Of a stretch of DNA of 64,000 nucleotides, positions 23,920 through 36,746 are shown piece by piece. The stretch covers positions 18,476,001 through 18,540,000 of the forward strand of contig JAPVLO010000008.1 in assembly GCA_027257055.1 (NCBI GenBank). The letters are read 5' to 3'. The notes under the pieces are model-generated. The model saw only the letters and a list, made by a program, of their open reading frames with translations, did no database searches and had not been told where the DNA came from. The position numbers were made by a program, and so were the translations under genes. How positions within the stretch are numbered: the first letter of the stretch is position 1; each line of letters begins with the position of its first letter. Source of the stretch: Cephalopachus bancanus. Its lineage: Eukaryota; Chordata; Mammalia; Primates; Tarsiidae.

Positions 23920-24745
23920 ACACTTATCAAGAGTAGTTTGAAAAGCACTTGCCTTATTCTTGTCACATAACTTACGATACAGAGCAAGGCATCTTTCCTA
24001 CAGTCTGGCAAATTGTCAGGGATCCACTTCTAACATTTCATCCTTTGCATTTTTAACATCATGAAATATCTCTGAAAGTTTTTTAATGTGGAATTTTTGT
24101 TGGCAACATTTCCTCTGGAACATATTCATTCTCTTCATCACGACTGTTTTACTCTTTATGTTGCTAAGTTGGTCTTCACTAAGCTCCTCTGGCTGTGTAC
24201 TCAGGGTATCCCCCATGGTCGCAGGATCAATTCACCCATAGGCAACTGTGTCTTCTGTAACTCCATTCCCTTCAATTTCACTTTCAGTATTATCACTTCT
24301 TGTTTCTTTCCTGTACTTTCAACTTTGTGGCCAATTACTATTTTTGATTATTAATTTTTCTAAGATGTTTCATGTGTTTAACACTAGGGAATACAAAAGT
24401 GACACAACTACATGCTTTGCTGTCTGTGCAGGAAATAAATAACAGATGCATGGTGACCATTTTCCCTCAGACTTTGGAAGAACAACATGATTGGACACTG
24501 ATCATGGTACATGTCTGCTATCTGTGCAATAATTTGTGGTCTGAAGAGCTATCAGTGAAATTCATATTTTCTGCAATTACTCACAGTTAACATGTTATCA
24601 GTATGTTAGTATTAGATACTAACTAATTAGATAGTATCTGAAAGTTGAACCATGTTATTGTGTGACTACTGGTATTTAACTAAATTGGAATTATTTAAAT
24701 TTATGCATATTAGAACTGTGCAATGTGAGAACTACCTGTACTCTC
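23920..24745 (-). pseudogene. Possible Tigger/pogo transposon remnant
   Basis: The minus strand encodes a piece with EELSEDQLSNIKSK and IKKLSEIFHDVKNAKDEM ending near EVDP, which has the pattern of the C-terminal tail of Tigger-family transposases (an EELT-x-DL box followed by a helix). The far end, read on the minus strand, begins CAGGTAGTTCTCACATTGC, like a Tigger terminus. The middle is unrecognisable. Confidence 0.4.
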
Positions 24746-26115
24746 TTCTAGGAGAGCTCCTAGTGGGCAGGATCTGGCCCTGTTGGCAATGTCTTGGGCA
24801 AATGAGTGAAAAGAAGGCTGGGGAAGGTAGAGAATAGAAAGACACTAACAATTCAGGGAGAGAAACATGTAAGTCAGACAGGGTTGTCCATGAGAGCAAG
24901 CACCTCCCTCCACCATTTTTTCACCTAAGACACCTACTTGCCTCAGTTTAATTGTTCCTAGATCCAGGCCCAAAGTCACCAAAGAACAAAGAATGATTGG
25001 TCAGGATGACAGCACAGAGGTGGGCAGTTAGTCCTTAGCTGAACAGCAAAACCTTCAAAAGATCAAGCATTTTCTAACAGGAGGTTCCAGCAAAGCTCAC
25101 AGAAATTGTAAATTCGTGCAATACCTGTGTACAGGTTGGCATGGGCGCTCAGGGTCCTGATACCACGTTATAAATGGACTCACCTAGGAGTCACCTGGAA
25201 CAGTAGGGATGATTTGGGCTCTGATGTGTCTCAATCAGAACTGTTCCTGTTTACTTCAGCTTGTTAAGACATTCAGTGCACTTGAAGAAAAGAACATGGT
25301 GGCTCATGAACACTCAAATAATGGAGGAACCTGACCTAGTCAAAGAGGCAAGGATGAGTTTCCCCCAAGGAAGTGGCCATTTGCTGAGCTCTGGAGGATG
25401 AGCAGGACTTCACTGTGTAACAAAAAGCTGGGGGGAGGGATGAGTGGGAAGGGGAGAGGGAAAGGAGGATCCCCATAGTGGCAGAGGTCAATGTCACTAG
25501 AGCCCAGAGGAGGGTAGGGAGTGAAGGGCCTGAACTTGAGATCTCTGCCTTTATTGTAAGCAAGGGGAAGACATTAAGGAGGGGTCCCATCTTGTTTAAT
25601 TTGTGTTTGAATAGGGTTACTTCAGCTACAAGGTAGAGAATTGATAACATGAAGACTGAAGTGGGGGGGGAAACAACCTCACCACCTCCCTAAAAGAGGA
25701 GGGTCTGCTAGCAATAATTAAATTTTGGGTGTTGGAAAGTTGAGCATATTTATTAATATACTTATTCAGAAGTTGAGAGAGAGGTGGGTGGAGAAAATAG
25801 TCAGGAACCGTTTATATGATTTATTACTTTCTGGCTCATTTAAATACCTTGTTCTCTAATCTCCTCTGTATTCTGGACCTTGCTTTAAGGAGGATGTTCA
25901 GAACAGCTCCCTACTATATTAGTAGCATCAGGCTATGAGTTTAAGACTGGAGCTCCTGTTCTGGCTTCCTCTCCAACACAGTTTCCCTAGGTACTTGGTT
26001 TTCTTATTATTGTATTTGAGGATCAAATAAAGATGATATAGGAAAAAGACTGAGAAAGCACAAGGGCTTAGAGTACACTGTTTCTTTCCTAAAGGACATT
26101 ATATAAATAGTGGTT
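24746..26115. other. Intergenic, no gene recognised
   Basis: A purine-rich stretch lies at 25421-25475. Nothing else. Confidence 0.35.
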
Positions 26116-26124
26116 AGGAAATAA

Positions 26125-26404
26125 TTTTTTTTAACTTTTAAATTTTTTAATTTTAAAATTGTGGGGTACAATTCAGGATTAGGTATACAAATATTCATTG
26201 TGCAGGTACCCTTGTTGAGTGCCCATGCCATAAGAGATAAGATAGATAAGTGGGACCTCATCAAACGGACAATCTTCTGCAAAGCCAAAGAAACCATCAA
26301 GAGAGAAGGGAGACAGCCCACAGACTGGGAAAAAATATCTGCCAACTTCAAGTCTGACAAAGGCCTAACATCTAGGATCTACAAGGAACACAAACGTGTT
26401 GAAA
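26125..26404. mobile_element. L1 insertion with internal inversion (twin priming)
   Basis: 26125-26230 is L1 3' UTR in reverse orientation (T-rich tail, 'gtggggtacaattcaggatt'). From about 26231 the sequence is ORF2 end in forward orientation, encoding KIDKWDLIKRTIFCKAKETI, RQPTDWEKISANFKSDKGL and SRIYKEH. The two halves point away from each other, and aggaaataa flanks the whole (26116-26124, 26405-26413). Confidence 0.85.
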
Positions 26405-26413
26405 AGGAAATAA

Positions 26414-27964
26414 ATTTTAAATATAAAATTTTAAATATAATTTATACGTAATTTGATTGATAGATACTGAAGTATATATTGTTTTTCTGGAGCTTCAGCA
26501 CAATCATAAGGACACAAAGATCTGTAATTTACTGCTTTTTTCAAACTCAAAGCAAATATTTGACATGCGATGGAAGAGTCATGTTGTCTTGGATGAGTAA
26601 AATTATATTCCCATTTTCTGTGGTTCCTTCTCAGGAAGTCTCTGCATTTTCCTTTGAGGAATCTTACCTTACTGGGAGAACTTGGTACTGTAGGTTAGAA
26701 AATATCTATCCTTTTCTTCTTGAGAAAGGTAAGCTAATATCTTAGATAGTCCAGGGTAGTGCTTATTTGAAATAGCACATTGTTTTTCCTGTAAGTCCAT
26801 TTACCTGTGGAGAGTCTTCTGCCCTGATTTTTGGGCCAGGAACTATGGTCATTCTGGTATTCTGAAACTCTGCAGAGATCCTAAATTACAGTCAGTTTCA
26901 AAGGCAATCTCATATCCAAGGGAACTGGAGGAGGATATTCTCAGTTCCCCTAGACATTTCCTTCTCATTCACTCTCTGCCTCAGGGAGTTTTCAGACTAA
27001 CACTTTCACACTTATACATTACAAGTGGCAACGGAGCCTCATTTACACAAGACGACAGAGGTTCTACAAAATCCATCATGTAACTAGCCTCTTATTCTCA
27101 GCTAGCAAAAATAATTGCTTTACTGACTTATTTTCACAATCACACTCTATCTCAGTCTATGCTTGTTTTAAGAAAACAACCTGGACAACACAGGGAAAAT
27201 TCACTTAATTGCATTTGAAAGGAAACACTGTTTGAGTCCTTTATGGTCCTTCCCCAATTCTTCAGTGCCAGCCTCTGCTTCTCCGAGTGATAATTAGCCA
27301 CTAGAAGTGGGCTGTGTGATCTCAGCCAACAGCTTTTAAAGGGTGTCAGGATTTAAAGAAAGGCTCTGTGTGAAGCTTTTGAAAGAGAGTTAAGTCTCTC
27401 CTGTCTAGTGCATTCTTATTCTAGGTAGCCTGGGCTCTGGGTAGATGCCTTCAGAATGAACGAATGACCAACTGCTTTGGTTGTTCTGTTAAAGAAGCCT
27501 CTTTAATTTGCTTCTTCTTTCTGAATGGGCTAGCACGTAACGCTTTTAATTTCTTAACATAACTATTATTTGGAGGGAAGTTGTTTACAATGTATTCAGA
27601 ACTATTTTAATTGAAAAGTAATTCTAATCATTAAACCTCTGCTCTACTAGGCCAGAAAAGGGTCACATGGGGCAAGAGAAGTAAGAGAGATATGGCTGCA
27701 ACCCAAATCACCCCAATGATGTCCAGGGTTGATTGTGTTTTGGCTGGTTTTGCCCCTCACCGTTCTGTGTCTGCTCCCTTGAGACTGGGACTCTATTACA
27801 AAGGCTATTATAGTTAAGGCTATACAAGTGATGGGATCTCCCTTCTGGAATCTTTCCAGTGCCGGGTGTTGAATCTGCATAACTGCTACCCATTCAATAC
27901 CCAGGCAATGGGAATTTGGCAGTCCATGCTCTGAAGGCGTCTTAAAATTATCCTACTACGGTTC
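26414..27964. other. Intergenic, no gene recognised
   Basis: Single-copy-looking sequence. 27280-27560 contains homeodomain-like gataattagcc, but nothing stronger. Confidence 0.35.
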
Positions 27965-28165
27965 AATAGGGCATTTTAGCTTACAGAGCCCTTTGCTGTA
28001 CATTATCTCATTTAATCCTCAAATTATGAAGAAGGCAAAGCAATAATTATTATCCTCATTTTTGAGATAACCAGACACGGAGAATTTCAGAAACTTGCTC
28101 GGTGTCACACAGTTAGGGATAAAACCCAAGGTCTCTTTTTTCTGCAACAGTCCATCAACCTTCCA
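27965..28165 (-). mobile_element. MIR, reverse orientation
   Basis: 'cattatctcatttaatcctc', 'attattatcctcatttttga' and 'gctcggtgtcacacagtta' are textbook reversed MIR. Confidence 0.85.
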
Positions 28166-28654
28166 CCCTATACCAGGAAGTTAGAAATGATGAGGGCTTT
28201 TCTGAGTAGTTTTACAGTTTATTGACCATCTACAGACATGACTGAGGGTGTCCACTGTGTTTATACAGAAAATCTGATAGAAAGAGAGTGCGTCTGTATT
28301 TTCTGAGTGAAGATCCCTTGATAAAAAATGCGGTGATATTATTCTAGTATCCAAATACCTGTAATTGCTTTTGGTTTCTTAAAGACTTTATGGTGGCCTG
28401 TTTCACCATTTATGCCTCAACCAGCATCCCAGTCACAGTTTCAGGTCTCCTCCCTCCAAAGTTGTGATTGGGACCATCAGAGTGGGAATGGAGCACTGGA
28501 AACATAAAGGCAAGACCATTAGGAACATGACATGGGTCTTCACTAGGGGGCTCCAAACTCAAATCAACTACTCCAGGTGGGGCATATGTCAAACTGCAGA
28601 ATGCATGCCCCTTCTAAAATGGGTACCCAGTACTCAGGTCCAGCTGGCGACTGC
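28166..28654. other. Intergenic, no gene recognised
   Basis: Nothing recognised. Confidence 0.35.
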
Positions 28655-28903
28655 CTTGTCGCACGCTCACAGCCATCCCAGCGTAGACCTGCTGGGCTCC
28701 AGCAATACTTCCGCCTCAGCCTTCCAAGTAGCCGGAACTACAGGTGCTCGCTACCACGCCTGGCTAATTTATTTTTATTTTATTGTAGAGATGAGGTCTC
28801 GCCAAGTTGCCCGGGGGCTGGTCTCAAATCTGCAGGCTCAGGCAATCCACTCTCCTCAGCCTCCCAAAGTGCTGGGATTACAGGCTAAGCCATCGAGCCC
28901 GGC
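28655..28903 (-). mobile_element. Alu, reverse orientation, 3' end missing
   Basis: Starts abruptly inside the right arm ('cgcacgctcacagccatcc'), then 'gacctgctgggctccagcaa', linker 'attgtagagatgaggtctcg' and full left arm to 'gccatcgagcccgg'. No T-tail, so its 3' end was deleted or it was broken by rearrangement. Confidence 0.88.
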
Positions 28904-29164
28904 AGGCTGCCATGTTTTAATCAAGCCCAAAGTTGCCCAGCTTTGAGATGTTTTTCCAAGAGAACCTAGAAATCCAGAATTTTATGTAAGTCCTCCAGAT
29001 TGGTTTGTTAAATATGAACAGCTAATGCAAACATTTTTAAACCTCCATAGGTCCAACAAAAACAAAAGCAAAGCAAAACAACACCTTTGAGTCTCTTTTG
29101 AAACCTGTACCACTTATAAATTGTAAACAATTAGGGTGTTTTAGGAAACATGCACCAGGCCATA

Positions 29165-30347
29165 GACATGTGGACGGAAGTATCTTTATTTCCAGCAGAG
29201 TACTGCATCTTTTCCATCTTTGTGAGGTGATCAGAATGACAGAAGGGATTACTAAACTGCTGGAGTCAGGGTATATACAGAGCTTCCAAATGATCACTCT
29301 TAGATGAGACAATTCAAATATCCTTTTTTCCTCCCGTTAGTAATAGTTCTCACCTTTCTCCCTGCCTATTGCCTGGTGGAGGAGACCCACGCGCAAAGCC
29401 TTCCCATAGGCACCCAGGGCTGGGGCAGGGGCTATATACAGATCCCTGCTCACTTGTCAATATTATACTCTCTCCACCTGTGCAAGAAAGCATACTGGAG
29501 TTTGAATAAGTGAAATGCTAAAAATATTAGAATGGCCTTCAATTGACCTTAGTTTTTTAAAAAGTAAATTCATCACAAACATTGATATTTTATCTAGCAT
29601 TAATAATGGCTCACTTGTGATACAACTCACAGATAGATGCCAGGGCAGCGTGATTATGAACTGTTGTTTTTAAAAACAAAAATAATACAAAGATATATTG
29701 CTAAGCTCCCCAGGCAGACTAGCACTTGTTGCTTCTGGTGTCTTGTGCCAAGGCATGGTGAGTTGGTTTGACTCTTCCATCTCATAAAATTGTCTTTAGA
29801 GTATCTCTTGCAAGGTTCTTAGGAATATCACCAGACACAGTTGGACTCTTAAGATAGGACAGGAGAAATAAGAGACCATGCTCTCCAAAGCGATCAGTGA
29901 GTTAGAACAAAAACATTCTCACCTCTCTAACTGGCAACAGGGAGCCTCCAGTTGGACTGGTGTTTGGATGATACTAAGCCAAGTACTGCCCAGCAGCACA
30001 AACCAAGAAGTAAAGGCTGCCTGTTATCTGTGTTCTTGATCCAGAAGATGAAGAAACTAAACACCAGAACTCTTTCTGTCACCTCCTTATTTAGGATAAC
30101 CTGTTTCTTTTCCACTGCATTGGAAAATGAAAATTCAAAACATGGGAATTGAAACCAGACTCCAGGAAGAAGACAGAAATGGAGAGGTGACTGGCAATCT
30201 CATGTAGTATGTCTCCTGGGGAAATGGTGTCTGGACCTTAAAGTCAGACGATGATAAAAATGAGAGCAGAAACAAGTCTATTTTTTCTCTAGGTCACCAT
30301 AGGGAACTGATCTAACCTATTTACAAGTGGTCTTGGGGGAACTATTT
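29165..30347 (-). other. PPP1R17: Predicted PPP1R17 3' UTR
   Basis: This runs from the stop codon to about 20 nt past the first minus-strand AATAAA (29185-29190). I found no earlier AATAAA below the stop. The stretch holds no Alu or L1 that I recognise, which suits a UTR; the Alu at 28655-28903 lies just beyond. The end is a prediction from the hexamer only. Confidence 0.5.
29185..29190 (-). terminator. Candidate PPP1R17 poly(A) signal AATAAA
   Basis: Plus-strand tttatt, i.e. a canonical AATAAA on the gene strand, about 1.16 kb after the stop codon. Cleavage would be expected around 29165-29175. Confidence 0.45.
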
Positions 30348-30427
30348 TTAAATAGCTATCTTGTCACCATCCTTTTCGTCATCTTCCACGATCGCTTTGG
30401 GCCTCTCGTCCCTGAGCAGTGTCACAC
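30348..30427 (-). CDS. PPP1R17: PPP1R17 terminal coding exon 5 (residues 130-155)
   Basis: The acceptor is TTTGTTTTGCAG on the minus strand. The exon completes the split Gly130 codon and encodes VTLLRDERPKAIVEDDEKDG then DKIAI and TAA at 30348-30350. The tail is strongly acidic. It holds several CpGs (TTCGTC, CACGATCGC, CTCGTC on the plus strand) in a CpG-poor neighbourhood, typical of purified coding sequence. It lies 9.1 kb from exon 4; the phase-1 junction restores the expected G-VTLL junction and the total of 155 residues. Confidence 0.96.
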
Positions 30428-30709
30428 CTGCAAAACAAAGCACAGACCTGCAATTAAGTGCCTCCAATGGAAATATTAGACAACCTTGCAGCATAGACAC
30501 AGTACACAGGAGCATGGCAACCCAGAAACCTCTTAGTGTCTGCAAAGCTAACTTCTTTGCAACTGAGAGAGAAGGAATTGGGTGGCCTTATTTAGCCTTC
30601 CCAGAGGTGCTCAACCAGGACACCACTCAGGCGACAGAGCGAGGCACAGCCTGGAGTCAGAGGCAACCTTCATCCTCTTCTCAAAGTTCTGCCCTGAGTT
30701 TGCAGCACG

Positions 30710-30890
30710 GTGGAGTGGAAATCATCCAATTGCTTTGGATATGTGATTCTGTCACTCACTTAATCTGTGTTGGGCAAGTTAATACATTTGCACCTGAATT
30801 TTCTCATATGTAAAATGAGGACACTAATAATTATTACAAAGGATTATTTGTGACAATAAAATAAGATGTATGCAAGAATACACAATAGCA
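30710..30890 (+). mobile_element. MIR in intron 4
   Basis: 'gattctgtcactcacttaat', 'gggcaagttaatacatttgc' and 'ttctcatatgtaaaatgagg' follow the forward MIR. Confidence 0.7.
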
Positions 30891-32544
30891 CAGAGCCGCA
30901 CCTGTGAGCAACTAACATCAGTTTTTTTCCTGTCCCTTCACAATCTTCTAGTTTAGTTTGCTTTTGAAAAGAACTGGTAAGCCTCATGAAGTCAAACTTA
31001 AAGGTATTTTACTAACATCTGGGAGAATATTGAGCTGAGGCTCTGACATGCCGTCTCTCAATGTCAGTACTGTGCCAATAGACGATAAAGTTCACACTCT
31101 TCAGAGCAAAATGAGAAAATAAGTGTAGTGAGTTTCTCATACAACCACATGGCTGCAATTTCTAAAGCTGTTCCTTACTTTGAGATTATTCTTTTCATCT
31201 TTGGAGGATGAAAATATCCTTTCTTTTATTTTTTTTTTTCTTTCTTTTATAAAAATGTAGAGATGTTAGATTTTTTAAAACATCCTTATTAGACAAAATA
31301 AAAAATTACTATTTCTTTGTTCAAATCCATAATATGTTTTTTAAAAAGTTTATGGGTCTGTGAAATGCAGAAGTCTGAGCACAATATTCTGGACTGATTG
31401 GCCCTGAAAGAACAAGCCAAGGTGGCCTGAGTGGCTCTTTCCATTTTTTGAAGTGTGAAGTAGAGTCGTTTTAATAAAAGGACAAAGGAAACTGTGATTC
31501 AAGGCCAATCCTCCATGGTTTCTGTCATCCCATTTCAGCCAGCCAGCTTTGCTTCCCCACCAATATCTTGCATTGCCTCCCTCTCGCTTCTCATAATTAG
31601 AGACCTTTCAGTCCATGAAACATTTCATAAAGATCTAAACTTGAGAGAGGGAAGCTGTGCACCACAAGAGCCTTCCTACGACACTGGACTCCATTCAACA
31701 GCAGCAAATTAATGAAAACTATGTGTTGATCTTAATGACTATTCATTTGATTCAGTTCCTAGTTTGTTCATATGGGTTCTTTACCAATTAGCTGGTATTT
31801 ATTGGAAGAGAAAAACAATTTTAAGAGTCAAGTTGAATCTAAGGCTTTTGCATAAATCATTTATGAAACACAGTGGGAGATATTTTCTTGCGTACCAGCT
31901 GCATAGAGGTTTGGATTTTTATTTGGAATTAAGGCTAGCGTGATAGAAGAACATTAGAGCTAGCTATACTGAGCTCCAAAACTTTCCATCCTTACTTCCT
32001 ATATATCTCTTCATATGAAGCCAAATTTGGGTTGATTCAAAATGGGCAAGAACCTTTAAATTCTCAAATTCTAGTTAACTTTCTGGTTACTTTGGGTACC
32101 CTTGAAATCTACTCATGTTCAGGATTTCAGGGGTGGGAGGAGCCTGCTAAGTCTTCAAGGCCTGCTTTTCTCAAGGTGAGCTGGGCTATCCACAAGGGCA
32201 CAGGAGATAATTACAAATGGAAGGTGAACTAGCACTTTATGTTAATACTAGTTATTAAAATTGGAATTTTATGTTAATGTAGTCAAGCACTGAGTTTTGA
32301 TTTATAATGAAAAATATATGGTAGCTTATCAAAATCCTGATTTCATGGATGCTATTGCTTGGGAAGACCTTATATCAGAAGTGTCTCCACGTCACCACTG
32401 CTTTCTTGTTCCTGATGTGTTGGTGAGCTGAAGATGACCTGAGTTTGGGAAGTGTTGGTCTGGTTTAACCCCCTCCTGATCCTTATGCTTTCCCAAGGGA
32501 GGCAGAGATGTACCCCTGAAGGAATGTAGACTGAAAAGCCAAAA

Positions 32545-32650
32545 AGCTTTGCCTTTGATGATCATTCAGCCTTCAACAGGTCACTCAATCTATCTGAGCA
32601 TCAGTTTAGTTTACCTGTAAAATTGGAGGAAAAACAATTTGTATGCCCCC
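32545..32650 (+). mobile_element. MIR fragment in intron 4
   Basis: 'caacaggtcactcaatctat' and 'catcagtttagtttacctgt' then 'aaaattggagg' match the MIR core. 32690-32820 may be an L2 terminus. Confidence 0.5.
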
Positions 32651-34109
32651 AGATAGACTTAGGCCCACATTTTTTAATGCTGTAGCCACATCTTACATGA
32701 ATATTTGTGATATTGGACAATACATGGTTCTCCCCTACTAAACTGTGAGGTCCTCAAAGGAGATTCTAACATTTGGCACAAAACTTGAAATACAGTAAGT
32801 ATTTAGCAAATGTCAGTTCCTTACCTTCTCACTCTCCCTATACAGAAGAAGTTAGAGAACCTTAGCTGCTTATAGGAGCTTGGTGCGTTCTAAGGCCAAG
32901 GCTACCAGTCCAAGGTCTTTAAAAGCCAATCAGTCTTGCAGCAAGTTATTTTAGAGCATGATCCTAGCCAGACCACCATCTGAAGTTGTTCCTGCACATT
33001 ACATTATGAGCTGAGGGAGTCAGGACTAAGACACCACCTCTTCTGATAAACCACACTGAAGAGAATGTCCTATTCCCAGCAGGACAGAAAAGGTGTTGCT
33101 TTCAATGAACATACTGATCTTTTCCCATTGTGCAGGTACAGTATTTTGATTTTTGATGCCCCAGTGTTCAAATGTTCCCAGCTCATAGAAAATTTTCTAG
33201 GTGGCTTCTCCTCAAGTCATCCAGCCCCATTATTCTTTTCTTTGTTTGTGTCTCTTTGCCACAAATCCAAACTAAAGACGTCTTTCTCTCTTAAGCAGGG
33301 TTTGGACACCCGGATCTGAAAAATCTTAACCAATGCTACCTGCCATGCAGTCACTGAGATGGGGTCCCTAGCAACTGTAGGCCAAGTTGGGAGCAAGCCT
33401 GGGGCTGGCAAAGAAACCTGAGCTGATTCCCCTCTATAGGACTGTTCTGGCAGTTGGAACCTGTCAAACAAGCACATTAACCTAGGGGAATGAAGGTAGT
33501 TAGCAAGAGATTTAGAAGAGAGAGTGAATCCTTGTCCAGTTTTCACTTGCCAAGGGCTAATGAGAGGAGATGTCTCCAGAGTGCATTTGTCTGTGAGTTT
33601 CTCTCCACACCCTTATTACACCCAATGTGAGTCTTTCTGAACAGCTGCCGAAGGCTCTATCCTTATCAGCTTAACTAGCATTTCAATTACTGCCAAATCT
33701 TTAAATACTAAAGACTCTTCAGAAATAAAGTACTTCAGCTAATATGCTAATAAAAGCTAGAATCAGACAACAATATCTGTAATTGCACATACTTATAACA
33801 GATTTGCTGATTCAAGGAATTCTGTAATGTGTACACAATCTGTAGACATACAGCTATCTCACCCCACCCCACCCCCAGCTCTTGTTTACTCTGCAGTGTT
33901 TGATACACATTTTTAATTCAATAGAGAAGCTGCTCTTTTAGAATGTAGAGATTGGAGTGTGGGCAGCACCCACTGCCAGATAAACAGAGCTCAACACTTT
34001 AGGAAATTTCTTGAATCAGCAGGTTTATATGGAGACATAAAACACTGTCATTCAGAGAATTCTCACCTTCACGAATGTTTAGATGCCTCTCAAAGAATAT
34101 AAGATTGAA

Positions 34110-34360
34110 CAAAGAATGAAGGGGAACTAACATTTACTGAGAGCTTTCTGTATGCCAGAACTCTGCTAAGTGCTTTTTAAACTTTATTCAATTGTGTTAA
34201 TAACCCTGGGAGACAGATTTTATGGTCGTCCTTTCAGTAATGAATAAAATGAAAGAGGCTTTTATAGTTTATGCTAATTGCCCAGGGTCACAAAACTAGT
34301 ATGAAGTAGAACCAGAGATGAAACCTAGGCCTTTCTGATGCTAAAGCCCACGTTCAATTT
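34110..34360 (-). mobile_element. MIR, reverse orientation, intron 4
   Basis: 'catttactgagagctttctg', 'tgctaagtgctttttaaact' and 'aattgcccagggtcacaaaa' follow reversed MIR. Confidence 0.75.
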
Positions 34361-34838
34361 TGTACACAAGGATGACTCCTTATCCATAAATATTGTTGTC
34401 CCTCTAATGAAGTCTTCATGGAAGAATTTCAATAAAAAACAGATACAAGAATGAAGAGAAAATGATCAGTCTCCACTATTTTTTAAGGTATTGCAAAACA
34501 GCGATTGCCAGAAAGAACATCAAGTCAACATATACATAGTGAGCATTGCTACACAGACAGGACTGGACTAGACATCAAGATCAATGCCAGAAATATAAAG
34601 CAATCACAGCTCAATCTTCATGGATTCACCAAGAAAGTTGCTGATGTAAGTCCATGTAAATAGCAGCAACAATAATAGCAACAAGAACAGTAAAGACAAT
34701 ACTAAAAGAGCTGAAAACGTCTTAGGTATTTTCATGCCCATGACTAATATAGAGTTAATTCAGATTAAGAGTTATTTTGAACTTCAAAGATCTGTTAGCC
34801 GAGGCTTTGGGCTGGCTGAGTCTTGAAAGGTAACCGAG

Positions 34839-34986
34839 GGCTGAATGCAGTGACTCACATCTGCAATCCCAGCGCTTTGGGAGGCCAAGGCAAGAGGATT
34901 GCCTGATCCCAGGGGTTTGAGACCAGCCTGGGCAACTTGGTGAGACCTTGTCTCTAAAAAAAAAAATACATATAAGAAAAAGAAAA
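34839..34986 (+). mobile_element. Free Alu left monomer (FLAM-like)
   Basis: 'ggctgaatgcagtgactcac' to 'ggtgagaccttgtctctaaa' followed directly by an A-rich tail, with no right arm. The 14-bp duplication gaaaggtaacYgag (34825-34838, 34987-35000; one mismatch) shows it inserted as a monomer. Confidence 0.9.
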
Positions 34987-35887
34987 GAAAGGTAACTGAG
35001 ACCTGGACAGGGGCAGAGCTTGAGGGAAATGCATGATTGATTGGTGACTCATTGTAGGTAGGAATACACATAACCTATGAGAAGCAAACAAGAGGCAGGT
35101 TCAGACCATTCCACTTGGTTTCTGGACCATTTCTCCAAAGAATTGTCTCCACATGCTCTATGCCACCTTGTCTGGCTCTGCTTCTTACTTGCAAGTCAGA
35201 AAACATGTGATCCTGTCTATTCCTCTGTTTTCTCTCATAGAATTTGGAGACAGTGATCCTTTGACAGAGGTAAAAAAAGAAAGGTCTTATTTAAATCATA
35301 TATGATTATAAAACAAGATTTCCCATATTACAGCATAATATATAGAATGATTAGACTAATAGTAGGAAAAAAGTTCTGTGGCAAATAGATCAGAGCTGGG
35401 TTATGCAAAATTAAAGTGATTCCTTTACTGCAGAACTGCTCAGAAATTTTATTACAAGCATACTTCGGAGATATGATGGGTTCAGTTTCAGACCACTGCA
35501 ATAAAGTGAATATTGCAATAAAGAGAATCACATGAATTTTTTAATTTCCCAGCTCATATAAAAGTTATGTTTACACTATACTGTAGTCTATTAAGTATGT
35601 AATAGCATTATGTTTAAAGAAACAATGTATATTGTTTAAGAAATACATTATTGTTAAAAATTGCTAACAAGCATCTGAGGCTTCATTGACTCTTAATGTT
35701 TTTGCTCATAAAAAGTATTGCCTTGACGTTGATGGCTGCTAACTCATCAGGTTGCTGGTTGCTGAAAGTCATGGTGGTTGTGGCAATTTCTTCAAATAAG
35801 ACAACAATGAAGTTTGCTGCATTGGTTGACTCTTCCTTTCATTAAAGAATTCTCTATAGCATGCAATGCTGTTTGATGGCATTTTAC

Positions 35888-36250
35888 TCACAGCAGAACT
35901 TCCTTCAAAATTGGAGTCAATCCTTTCAAACTTGACCATGTTTTATCAAGTAAGTTTATGGAATATTCTAAATCCTTTGTTGTCATTTCAATAATGTTCA
36001 CAGCATCTTCATTAGGAGTAGATTCCATCTCAAGAAACCACTTTCTTTGTTCATCCACAAGAAGTAACTCCTCATCCATTTAAGTTTCATCATGAGGTTG
36101 CAGCAATTCAGCCACATATTCAGGCTCCCCCGTCTAATCTCAGTTCTTTTGTTATTTCTACCACATCTGCAGTAACATCTTGAACTCCTAAAGTCATTCA
36201 TGATAGTTGTTGGAATCAACTTCTTCCAAATTCCTATTAGTGTTATTTTT
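35888..36250 (-). pseudogene. Tigger1 transposase C-terminal remnant
   Basis: Minus-strand pieces [40 protein letters not shown] and a shifted upstream piece are the C-terminal tail of the transposase, broken by a frameshift near 36080. They are separated from the N-terminus by the loss of the catalytic core. Confidence 0.8.
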
Positions 36251-36746
36251 ACCTCCTTCCATGAATCATGAATGTTTTTAATGATTCTAGAATGGTGAAT
36301 CCTTTCCAGAAGACTTTAAGTGTACTTTGTCCAGATCCATCAGAGGAATCACTCTCTATGGCAGCTATGACCTTACAACATGTAATTTTTAAATAATAAG
36401 ACTAGAAACCTGAAATGACTTTTTGATCCATGGGTTGCAAAATGGAGCTGCAGTTTCTCCATCAGCACTTGCTGCTTTATCCCGTACTTTAATGCTAGAG
36501 ATGGCTTCTTTCCTTAAACCTCATGACCAACCTCTGCTAGCTTCCAACTTTTCTTTTGCATCTTTTTCATCTCTCTCCGCCTTCAGAGAATTTAAGAGAG
36601 GTAAGGACTTGCTCTTGATTAGACTTTAGCTTAAGGGAATGTTTTGTCTAGTTGGATCTTCTATCCAGAACACTAAAATTTTCTCCATATCAGCAATAAG
36701 GAAGTTTTGCTTTCTTATCATTTATGTGTTCACCAGAGTAGTGCTT

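Noticed and set aside
26161..26451. 96-codon ORF
   Set aside because: It is L1: 3' UTR text fused by inversion to the ORF2 C-terminus.
28464..28946. 160-codon plus-strand ORF, the longest after the PPP1R17 pieces
   Set aside because: Its second half is reversed Alu sequence; the first half has no match or splice support.
1..29164. Search for PDE1C 3' exons, expected next to PPP1R17 by human gene order
   Set aside because: No phosphodiesterase-like exon was seen; the gene probably lies beyond the window start.
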